Part shown: piece by piece, positions 41,541-49,814 of the stretch | Numbering within the stretch: position 1 is the first letter of the stretch | Layout: every line of letters begins with the position of its first letter | Assembly (NCBI GenBank): GCA_018401705.1 | Contig: JAGYKL010000019.1 | Coordinates: 1 to 64,000, forward strand | Direction: 5' to 3' | Length of the DNA stretch: 64,000 bases | DNA from: Bacteroidia bacterium | GTDB lineage: Bacteria; Bacteroidota; Bacteroidia; M30B66 | Program-made: the position numbers and the translations under genes | The notes under the pieces: model-generated | Told to the model about the DNA's origin: nothing | The model's database searches: none | Seen by the model: only the letters and a program-made list of their open reading frames with translations

Positions 41541-41713
41541 GTTTCACTAAAATAGCTATCGCTCAAGAACATACTTCAGTTTGCACAAAAAGATGTTCAC
41601 GTGTTTCTCACAGAAAGAATTTATTGGAGAATGAACGTAGAAAGATAGCCTTTAAGATGACTTACGTTCTATTGAGGCTGCAAAGGTAATGAAATCAGAA
41701 TTGGAAGAAACGA

Positions 41714-42472
41714 TTACCTCATTTTCGCTTGTCCACCTGTTGCCATTTCAGGACCTCCAAGAAGAACGTAGAAAGAAACATTTACTCCAACTACTGCATT
41801 CTTAGTTCCAGGTCTTACAAATTCCTTAATAACGCCTTTGTCAATATCTTGTAAAGAGTAGTTTAAGTTCAGCATGGCATTCATGTGAAACTTAGGCGAA
41901 AAACGGGCTAGTATACCAAGACCTAATTGAGCAGAAATGTCCATTGATTCGAAACAAGATTTAGTGTCAACTCGGTCAGAGATTAAAGCTGTATTACTCA
42001 AGCTGTCCAGGAAAAGAGCTGTTGAACTTGATTTTTGAAGTAACCCGAATTGAGGTCCTGCTGTTAGAATAAATGCAGAGTTAGCAATCTCTAAACTTCC
42101 ATTGTATCTATAAAGCACAGGAATTTGAATGTACTCTGTTTCTGTATAGTATTTAGCTGAAGGTAAACGAAGATACTCTTCGGAAGTTGTGTATTTTTGA
42201 CCTTGTTGCGAAACAAAGATTCCGGTTCTTAATCCGTGTCTTGCATGAAACCCATAACCAATTTGAGCTCCGTAAGCAAAATTGTAAGTGCCTTCAAAAT
42301 CCAATGCAGCTCCTTCATCATTGTCAATTTTATTAAGCAACCAAGTGTTTTGAAACTGAAAGGATGGTCCAAATTCAAAGCCTTTTTGTGCAAAAGTCTC
42401 AAAAGTTATAAGTAATGAAAATACTAAGGTTAGACGAAACAGTGAGTTCATTATATAGGATTTAGTTTTCAA
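41714..42472 (-). CDS. PorT-like outer-membrane beta-barrel protein
   Basis: Signal peptide; KGFEFGPSFQFQNTWLLNK...GYGFHARHGLRTGIFVSQQGQKY beta-barrel pattern. Confidence 0.75.
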   Translation of the reverse strand: MKTKSYIMNSLFRLTLVFSLLITFETFAQKGFEFGPSFQFQNTWLLNKIDNDEGAALDFEGTYNFAYGAQIGYGFHARHGLRTGIFVSQQGQKYTTSEEYLRLPSAKYYTETEYIQIPVLYRYNGSLEIANSAFILTAGPQFGLLQKSSSTALFLDSLSNTALISDRVDTKSCFESMDISAQLGLGILARFSPKFHMNAMLNLNYSLQDIDKGVIKEFVRPGTKNAVVGVNVSFYVLLGGPEMATGGQAKMR

Positions 42473-42564
42473 TACAAAGCTAAAAGAAATTTATGCGGAA
42501 AAATTCAACTATGTCATGCTTATTAATGTTTTTACGCTTAACACATTCTAAATAATTTTTTCAA

Positions 42565-44220
42565 ATGGATAACTTTTCTTCATTGCACCGTTTCGATTAT
42601 ATTCAAAAAGCTGAAAATGAGTTGTTTGATTTGATAGTAATTGGCGGAGGAATAACTGGGGCTGGTGTAGCTCTTGATGCCGCTACCCGAGGTTTAAAAG
42701 TTGCACTCATTGAAAAGGAGGATTTTGCTTCAGGAACGAGCTCTAAATCAACTAAACTTATTCATGGAGGATTGCGATATCTAAAACAATTGCAGTTTGG
42801 AGTTGTGCATAAAACGGGTGTTGAAAGAGCAATTCTGTATAAAAATGCTAGGCATCTAGTGCGTCCCGAACCTATGTTATTACCAGTTATCAAAGGAGGC
42901 TCTCTTGGTAAATTTTCTACGCGAATTGCTCTTTGGATATATGAAACATTGGCAGGAGTACCCATAAATGAGAGGTTTAAAATGCTTAGCCCTGAAGCAA
43001 CTTTGCTTGCTGAACCATTGTTAGATGAAACACGCTTGCTAGGTTCTGCTGTTTATACCGAATACCGCACCGACGATGCCAGGCTCACAATATCAGTAAT
43101 TAAAACAGCTGTCCAAAAGGGAGCAACATGTCTTAATTATACCGAACTTGAAAGTCTCGTTTATAAAGATGAGAGAGTTTCTGGTGTTAAAGTAATAGAT
43201 AAAGTAGGCAATCGTCGCTTTTCTATCAAAGCTACGGCAGTTATTAATGCAGCTGGTCCATGGGTCGATGTAGTAAGAAATCTAGATGAAAAGGTTTCAG
43301 GAAAGCATCTGGTATTAAGTAAAGGAGTTCATGTTGTTGTTAATTATGATAAATTCCCAGTTAAACAATCTGTTTATTTTGATACTCCCGACAAGAGAAT
43401 GGTTTTCGCAATTCCCCGAGGAAAAATCACCTACATTGGAACAACAGATACCTTACACAATGCAAAACCTGATGAGGCAAAAATTTCGAAATCAGACATT
43501 GATTATCTTATAAATGCCTGTAATGCTTTGTTTTCAAATGTAAAGTTGAATACTGAAGACGTTATTTCATCTTGGACGGGACTTAGGCCACTTATTGGGG
43601 AGGAGGGAAAAGGGACGTCTGAATTATCAAGAAAAGATGAGGTTTTTGTCTCTCAATCGGGACTTATTTCAATTGCGGGAGGTAAATTGACGGGTTATCG
43701 TGTTATGGCTGAAACGGTTATTAATACATTACTAAGAAGAAGTGATTTTGAACAATTCAAGAATGTAGAATCACAAACAAAGAATCTGATTTTGTTGGGT
43801 GGTGAATTCAACGATGAAAAAGAAATTGAGCGGTTTTTTGAGCAGCAAGTAGGAGAAGCTAAGCAAATTGGAGCTTCTCCTAAATTAATTGCGGATTGGG
43901 TAAAAAGATACGGAAGAGAAACAGAGAAGATAGTTGAATATGCATTTAGTTTATGGCCTTTAACTGAAAACAAACAATTAGTTCCATTATTGGCGGAGTT
44001 GCATTTTTGTATTAAGGAAGAGGCCGTTTATCACCCCAATGATTTTTGGATTCGGCGAACAGGTAAATTGTTTTTTGAATTTCCTGCTTTGCAGGAGGAA
44101 TTTGAAAGTGTTTTTGGAGAAATGTCAAACTTGTTGAACTATTCTGATCAAGTTAAAAGAGAGTTTTCATATGCTTTTTTTGCAGAAATGGATGCAGTAA
44201 AGCCAAATTCTGAAGTTTGA
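42565..44220 (+). CDS. glpD: Glycerol-3-phosphate dehydrogenase/oxidase
   Basis: FAD motif DLIVIGGGITGAGVALDAATRGLKVALIEKEDFASGTSSKSTKLIHGGLRYL. Confidence 0.95.
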   Translation: MDNFSSLHRFDYIQKAENELFDLIVIGGGITGAGVALDAATRGLKVALIEKEDFASGTSSKSTKLIHGGLRYLKQLQFGVVHKTGVERAILYKNARHLVRPEPMLLPVIKGGSLGKFSTRIALWIYETLAGVPINERFKMLSPEATLLAEPLLDETRLLGSAVYTEYRTDDARLTISVIKTAVQKGATCLNYTELESLVYKDERVSGVKVIDKVGNRRFSIKATAVINAAGPWVDVVRNLDEKVSGKHLVLSKGVHVVVNYDKFPVKQSVYFDTPDKRMVFAIPRGKITYIGTTDTLHNAKPDEAKISKSDIDYLINACNALFSNVKLNTEDVISSWTGLRPLIGEEGKGTSELSRKDEVFVSQSGLISIAGGKLTGYRVMAETVINTLLRRSDFEQFKNVESQTKNLILLGGEFNDEKEIERFFEQQVGEAKQIGASPKLIADWVKRYGRETEKIVEYAFSLWPLTENKQLVPLLAELHFCIKEEAVYHPNDFWIRRTGKLFFEFPALQEEFESVFGEMSNLLNYSDQVKREFSYAFFAEMDAVKPNSEV

Positions 44221-44247
44221 GAAGTACAAAAAGCTATTTTTGCGGCA

Positions 44248-45289
44248 ATGGAAGCATTACTACTTCTTTTTCAGCACCTGTTATGTTAATCTTGATTCTA
44301 GGAGAAGCTGGTTTACAGCCACTTCCATAATAGACGACTTTACACCACTGGAGATACATTTGTTAACCTTGTATGTGACTTGGAATTTTTAAATGATTTA
44401 TTGTTTAGAGGAACTGCCTTGGCGATTTTGATGTGGACTGCTAGTTTTCAGTAGTTTCTGTAGAGAATAAAAGTTGGGTTTATTGGTTTTTGTTTTTAGC
44501 TCAAGATTTGGCATACTATGTTTTGCATTATGCAGATCATTATTCAAGGTTCTTCTGGGCATCCCATTCTACCCTGTTAGTAGAATTTACTGTAGCTATT
44601 CGCTCATCTGTTTTTCAGCCTTTTTATCATTTCATCTTTTACATCCCTCTAACTTTTTGTGGGATTTGAAGCCTTGGATATTGTTTTTATGTATGCTGCT
44701 TGTCAGGTTTATGACACAGGTACATACAGGTTAGTTGGCAAACTGCATCCATGGTTTGAGTTTGTTTTGTAACTCCTTCTCTCACAGAGTACATACATGC
44801 TTCGAATCCTGTTTATCTCGACAAGAATATGGAGTATGGTTTAATTATTTGGGATAGAATCTTTGGAACATTTCCAGGGAGGAATTGCCAGGGTTAAAGT
44901 AAACTATGGGCTTACTAGTAACATTCATTCTTATCATCCTATAAAAGTTGTCTTCCAACGAGTGGAATGCAATTAGCAAAGACATTAAAAGAACAGATTC
45001 ATTAAATCAAAACTAGCTTTTGTGTTTTGAGGCACTCCCAGTGGAGCGATGATGGATCAGAAAAACGTCAAAACAATTAGGAATCAATGGATTCTGGATC
45101 AAAAGTTCTTGTCCTCAATGATTCAAGATCAAGAACTTGCCTTGAATGGAGATTTTAAAGACATTAATGAAATTTGCAATTTTACTTGCTGATATTCAGT
45201 TGTATAGAGATAAGGGTGTAAGGTTTTGATTAATATTTGCTTTAGTGCTTGTTTTATTGATAATGTATTTCCTATCTTTGTTTTCATAG
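44248..45289 (+). pseudogene. Sterol desaturase/fatty acid hydroxylase superfamily membrane protein, multiply frameshifted (missed by ORF track)
   Basis: Cross-frame reading: MEALLLLF.APVMLILILGEAGLQ; YYVLHYADHYSRFFWASHSTLLVEFTVAIRSSVFQPFYHFIFYIPL; GFEALDIVFMYAACQVYD; LVGKLHPWFEF; ASNPVYLDKNMEYGLIIWDRIFGTF; VKVNYGLTSNIHSYHP; LLADIQLYRDKGVRF.LIFALVLVLLIMYFLSLFS*. Confidence 0.72.
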
Positions 45290-45320
45290 TAAACAAACCA
45301 AACCAATACCATTATTCACC

Positions 45321-45517
45321 ATGTTTAAAATTTGGCACTAACAATAGGTGTATTTGTAGCATCCGGAGTGGTGTAACGTATTAATGGCAACTCAACTCCT
45401 CCGGGACCAAGTATTCAATCTGATGGCGGTGTGTCATTGCTTGTTGCTGCAGGATACGGTGCGAAGAAAATATACGACGCTCATCAAGAAAAAGTGGGAA
45501 GTAATACTTGGGTATTA
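45321..45517 (+). pseudogene. Very short predicted exosortase substrate (signal peptide plus C-terminal sorting-type tail, PID-CTERM-like), broken by indels in this assembly
   Basis: Cross-frame reading MFK./LALTIGVFVASGVV./GNSTPPGPSIQSDGGVSLLVAAGYGAKKIYDAHQEK: signal peptide, Pro-rich linker, DGG motif, hydrophobic segment, basic tail. One extra A in the AAAAA run at ~45491 would give SGK-TAA. Confidence 0.55.
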
Positions 45518-46084
45518 TTACAGTTGCCCAGTGGGAGATTCAAGTCGATTAATATTTTCCTAGCGAAGATATTTGGCTTCTTTTTTATCTGGTTAATTTC
45601 AGATGGTGGTTGTCTCCACGTAATTGCGCCATTCCGACATTTCTGGACATATTTCTACCATATTCTACTTGTTACCCTTAATGAGGGTTCAACGTTTGGG
45701 TTAGAACTTTTAGGCTACGAAGTGGTAAACAATTACCGCTCTGTGGCCATTTTAGGTTCGTACGGTGTCATCGTTGGTAATCACTGCGTTGGATTTGGTT
45801 TAACATACGGATTTGCTGCATTAATAATTTCTTATCCAGCTCCTTGGAAAAAGAAATTGTGGTATGTTCCTTTTGGAGCTGCTCTAATCATGCTAAGCAA
45901 TATAATTCGAGTAATATTTCTGGCGAAATCTACTTACGATAAAGGAGGCTTTGTTGAATTAGATCAACATGATTTTTTTAATTACATTATTTACGCTTTA
46001 ATCTTTATCCTTTGGATAATTTGGGTTCAATTCATTGTGCCGAAAAAGAATATCCAAACAGCAGAGATTGAACAAAGTGTTTAA
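45518..46084 (+). CDS. Exosortase/archaeosortase family membrane protein (start uncertain; ORF track 45431 fuses it to the upstream substrate tail)
   Basis: Polytopic protein with the exosortase Cys-Arg-His pattern: GNHCVGFGLTYGF ... LSNIIRVIFLA ... DQHDFFNYIIYALIFILWIIWVQFIVP. Confidence 0.8.
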   Translation, partial: LQLPSGRFKSINIFLAKIFGFFFIWLISDGGCLHVIAPFRHFWTYFYHILLVTLNEGSTFGLELLGYEVVNNYRSVAILGSYGVIVGNHCVGFGLTYGFAALIISYPAPWKKKLWYVPFGAALIMLSNIIRVIFLAKSTYDKGGFVELDQHDFFNYIIYALIFILWIIWVQFIVPKKNIQTAEIEQSV

Positions 46085-46090
46085 TAAAGT

Positions 46091-47158
46091 TTAATTAGCT
46101 TCCTTATTGATTCTGTGTTCGAAATAGGTTGCCCATTTCTCAAGAGCCTGAGTAAAATCTTCAGGTAAATCAGACTCAAACATTAATTCCTTTTTTGTTA
46201 CAGGATGAACGAATCCCAATGATTTGGCATGTAAAGCATGCCTGGGGATGATTTCAAAACAATTGTTTACAAACTGTTTGTAGTTTGTAAACGTTGTTCC
46301 CTTTAAAATTTTATCGCCACCGTAAACTTCATCATTAAATAAAGGGTGGCCAATATGCTTCATATGAACCCTTATTTGATGGGTTCTACCTGTTTCTAAT
46401 CGGCATTGAACTAAAGTAACATAACCAAACCTTTGTAAGACTTTATAGTGAGTTACTGCATGCTTACCAACATCTCCATCTGGGTAAACAGCAAACTTCT
46501 TTCTATCTCTTATATCTCTTCCTATGTGCCCTGTTACTGTTCCTTCATCTTCTTTTAAATCTCCCCAAACTAATGCAACATAAGTTCTTTTGGTTGTTCT
46601 TTCAAAGAATTGTCTGGCCAAATGAGTCATGCTATATTCATTTTTAGCAAGAACCATTATACCAGAAGTGTTTTTGTCTAATCTATGTACTAAGCCTGGT
46701 CTGGCTGTATTTTGCTTGTATAGATCAAGATGTTGAAAATGATACATTAAAGCATTTACAAGGGTGCCGCTGTAATTACCATATCCAGGATGAACCACCA
46801 AACCGGCATGTTTGTTAATTACTACAACATCTTCATCTTCATAAACTATGTTTATGTGAATATTTTCGGGCTTTATTTCTCTATCTCTTGGAGGATAGGC
46901 AAATACTACAGCTATTTCATCAAGTGGCTTTACCCTATAGTTCGATTTAACAGGCTTACCATTAACATGAATATTGCCTGCATCTGCAGCCGCTTGTATG
47001 CGGCTTCTAGAAGTTTTTTCTAACCTGTTTTGGAGGAACTTATCTACTCTAAGCATCTCCTGACCTTGGTTAGCCTTTATTTTAAAGTGCTCAAATAAAT
47101 CTTGTTCTTCATCTTCCGTTTCAGCATCTACTGATTCAAATTCATCGTCCTCCATCAT
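46091..47158 (-). CDS. RluA family 23S rRNA pseudouridine synthase
   Basis: S4 domain LRVDKFLQNRLEKTSRSRIQAAADAGNIHVNG; GLVHRLDKNTSGIMVLAKN; ETGRTHQIRVHMKHIGHP. Confidence 0.95.
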   Translation of the reverse strand: MMEDDEFESVDAETEDEEQDLFEHFKIKANQGQEMLRVDKFLQNRLEKTSRSRIQAAADAGNIHVNGKPVKSNYRVKPLDEIAVVFAYPPRDREIKPENIHINIVYEDEDVVVINKHAGLVVHPGYGNYSGTLVNALMYHFQHLDLYKQNTARPGLVHRLDKNTSGIMVLAKNEYSMTHLARQFFERTTKRTYVALVWGDLKEDEGTVTGHIGRDIRDRKKFAVYPDGDVGKHAVTHYKVLQRFGYVTLVQCRLETGRTHQIRVHMKHIGHPLFNDEVYGGDKILKGTTFTNYKQFVNNCFEIIPRHALHAKSLGFVHPVTKKELMFESDLPEDFTQALEKWATYFEHRINKEAN

Positions 47159-49011
47159 TATCTCGAAATAATCAGTTTTTTGCTACTTTTTTGGCCTGAA
47201 TCCTCATTAATTAGGCTAACCACATAAATTCCAGAGTGCAAATCAGAAACATCAATTGTCTTCGACGCTTGGTCTAATCTAAGAACCTTCACGCTTCTTC
47301 CTGTAATATCTAATATGTTTAAGCTATAATTATTGGAATGAATACTTCTCAATTTTATTCCAAAGAAGTCTTTTGAAGGATTTGGGTAAATATCCCAAGA
47401 AAGCTCACTTTCCTGAATTTCCTGTGAAGAAACGAAAATATCTTGGGGATACCTGAATAGTGGTCTAATCATTATGGTTCCTTCCTGAGCAGCGAAATTA
47501 TACCATGTGCCACTTAAGTCATAAAAGATGCGGTCATTATGATTGATATTCCTGTCGAAACCTAAGTTCATAGGGAAGTTTGTGTCCTGAGACCAACCAA
47601 TGTAATAAGAGCCTGCAGGCAGATACAAAGGCGTCTCAAGAACATATGTTGTAAAGCTATTGAGATTGCTATTTTCAGGTACTTCTGCCAGCTGTGAATA
47701 AAGTAATTCGCCAGGTTGATTAGCTCCAGCTCCCCAAACCATGATATAGAAATCCTGACCAGCGCCAGTTTCATTTGTTTTGTTAAAGTAGTATTGAATA
47801 GACTTAAGCGTATCACTCAAGTAAGTGTCGAATCGCTGCGCCACAAAGCCTCCGCCATTGTTATTGATGTTAAGCCTTTCTTCTGCAGAACCATCATCCA
47901 AAGCATAGTAATTACTTAGCACTTGAATATATTCTGCAGTATCGTTGTGGATATAAAAGTCAGGATCGCCTCCTTCTAATGAAATATAATGCTGTAGTCG
48001 GTATTGAGTCCATTCTGTGCCAGGATCTTCATATACATATTTAACTGCCTCAAAAAAGTTATACTCTTGACGAGGCTGCAACGGGCCTTTACTAGCAGTA
48101 AATACATCTCTTACCGGATCAGCAAAGCTCTCATTGATATAATCATATTTGTAAATCTTAAAGGCTGAAGCAGTAGATAAATTTGCCAATGAGATATAAT
48201 AATTCTCGTCCATATTATCAATTGCCTGAGGTAGGAAGTGCCAAAGAGGAACAGATTGATATGTTTTTAAAATGGAACTTGGAAGATACATGAAGCTGAA
48301 ATCGACGGTGCTTGTGTCATTTCTGAATCGGTTTCTGTCGAGCCTTACATAATCTAAATGCCAATGATCCCAGCTTCCGTTTTCTTGAGCATAATTTCTG
48401 AATCTGAACTGAAAGCCTTTCTTCAAAAATGCGGTATCAGCGATTGGAACCATCACTTGCAGGAACTCTTTTGTTGTTTGTGGGAAATCTTCGCCCTTAG
48501 TACCCCATTTCCATCTCCAAAGTGAATCGTCTGGGTTTTTGAATTCGAGTAAGAAAGAATCTACAAATTCAGGGTAATTTCCTATGCCTTTGGGTTGGTA
48601 ATAGAAGCTCAGGTACAAAGAGTCTGAAGCAGGGTAATTTAAGTCTATAGGGCAAGAGGTGAGTGTATCAGCCGGCCCTTGATTGGCAGATGTCCCATAA
48701 GGCTCTCCTCGAGAATCTAAACCATCAAATGTTGCTACTCCTAAACTAGGAGGCCTTAAGGCATAAGTAGAATTTATAAATACTGAAGTTCCAATCCATC
48801 TATCTTGATTAGGTTTAGGAAATGGATAAGAAAAATCTTCAAAGAATGGTAGACTAAGGGTATCTGATGAAGATCTTGATTTTTGATTATTATATACCTC
48901 TTTTGAGAATTGCATAGAACCCAAGGGAGAGGTCGTTACCTGAGCGTTAGTAGATAATGCAAAGCAAAGAAAAGCTATAATGGTTAGTGCAAAATGTGAA
49001 CGTTTATTCAT
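47158..49011 (-). CDS. Large secreted protein with T9SS type A sorting domain
   Basis: Signal peptide; C-terminal LSWDIYPNPSKDFFGIKLRSIHSNNYSLNILDITGRSV...GIYVVSLINEDSGQKSSKKLIISR. Confidence 0.88.
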   Translation of the reverse strand: MNKRSHFALTIIAFLCFALSTNAQVTTSPLGSMQFSKEVYNNQKSRSSSDTLSLPFFEDFSYPFPKPNQDRWIGTSVFINSTYALRPPSLGVATFDGLDSRGEPYGTSANQGPADTLTSCPIDLNYPASDSLYLSFYYQPKGIGNYPEFVDSFLLEFKNPDDSLWRWKWGTKGEDFPQTTKEFLQVMVPIADTAFLKKGFQFRFRNYAQENGSWDHWHLDYVRLDRNRFRNDTSTVDFSFMYLPSSILKTYQSVPLWHFLPQAIDNMDENYYISLANLSTASAFKIYKYDYINESFADPVRDVFTASKGPLQPRQEYNFFEAVKYVYEDPGTEWTQYRLQHYISLEGGDPDFYIHNDTAEYIQVLSNYYALDDGSAEERLNINNNGGGFVAQRFDTYLSDTLKSIQYYFNKTNETGAGQDFYIMVWGAGANQPGELLYSQLAEVPENSNLNSFTTYVLETPLYLPAGSYYIGWSQDTNFPMNLGFDRNINHNDRIFYDLSGTWYNFAAQEGTIMIRPLFRYPQDIFVSSQEIQESELSWDIYPNPSKDFFGIKLRSIHSNNYSLNILDITGRSVKVLRLDQASKTIDVSDLHSGIYVVSLINEDSGQKSSKKLIISR

Positions 49012-49810
49012 TCTCTTCTTCCGTATTTTTTAGTATGGCGTCCTGTATTAACGTTTCAGATTCGGTTAACCATATATCAATCCTTGCCCCGTCATAAAGT
49101 CCTTCACTTGATTCAATCTCTGGATTTTGTTTCCAAACCTTAGCAACAAGGGTGTCCAGAGGTGGGTTGTCTTCACTTACAACACCTAAAAGAAGTCTTT
49201 TAGAAGTGAGTAAATTTCTTGCCTCAGTTAGTGTATATCCAGATAAATCTGGAATTAAAATCAATTCATCTTCATTGCTCTTGCCTAAAACGAGGTCAAT
49301 CTTCGAGCCTTCTTCAATCAATTCACCCTCAGTGATTGACCTACCCTGACACTTTTGCTGCATTACTGGCGGTAATCCTTCTACATATGTTAGAGTCCCA
49401 ATTTTTAACCCATAGGTCTCAAGCAAAGAACTGGCTTGTTTTAGAGACAAGTCAATTAAGTTAGGCATCTTTACTTTTTTAGTGAGTAGAGCATTTACTG
49501 TAAGATAAATCACCCTTTCGTTTTTAACCTTTGAACCCGGTTGCGGATCCTGTTCAACCACAGTGCCTTTTGCACTGGTTTTCGAATAAACAGAATCAAC
49601 TACTTCATATTTCAAAGAATATCCTTCGACGAATTTATCAAGATCGTTGATGTATAGTCCTTTAAAATCGGGCACTTCAACTTCTTGGTCATGCTGAGTA
49701 TAAACATCCAGTAAAAGAAATCCTCCGTAAAGCAGGGCTAATCCTGTGATGGAAGCAATAGTAATATGCAGCCAAAACTTTCGTGATTTTATGTTGGAAA
49801 TTAAACTCAT
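49004..49810 (-). CDS. PASTA domain-containing membrane protein
   Basis: TM segment then PASTA repeats: VEVPDFKGLYINDLDKFV...VVEQDPQPGSKV; VKMPNLIDLSLKQASSLLETYGLKIG; LIPDLSGYTLTEARNLLTSKRLLLG. Start adjusted to MSLISNIKSRKFW. Confidence 0.92.
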   Translation of the reverse strand: MSLISNIKSRKFWLHITIASITGLALLYGGFLLLDVYTQHDQEVEVPDFKGLYINDLDKFVEGYSLKYEVVDSVYSKTSAKGTVVEQDPQPGSKVKNERVIYLTVNALLTKKVKMPNLIDLSLKQASSLLETYGLKIGTLTYVEGLPPVMQQKCQGRSITEGELIEEGSKIDLVLGKSNEDELILIPDLSGYTLTEARNLLTSKRLLLGVVSEDNPPLDTLVAKVWKQNPEIESSEGLYDGARIDIWLTESETLIQDAILKNTEEENE

Positions 49811-49814
49811 GTAT

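Noticed and set aside
44474-44734. ORF 44474-44734 as an independent Leu/Phe-rich membrane protein
   Set aside because: It is an off-frame reading of the frameshifted hydroxylase-family gene; the correct frame gives AYYVLHYADHYSRFFWASHSTLLVEF.
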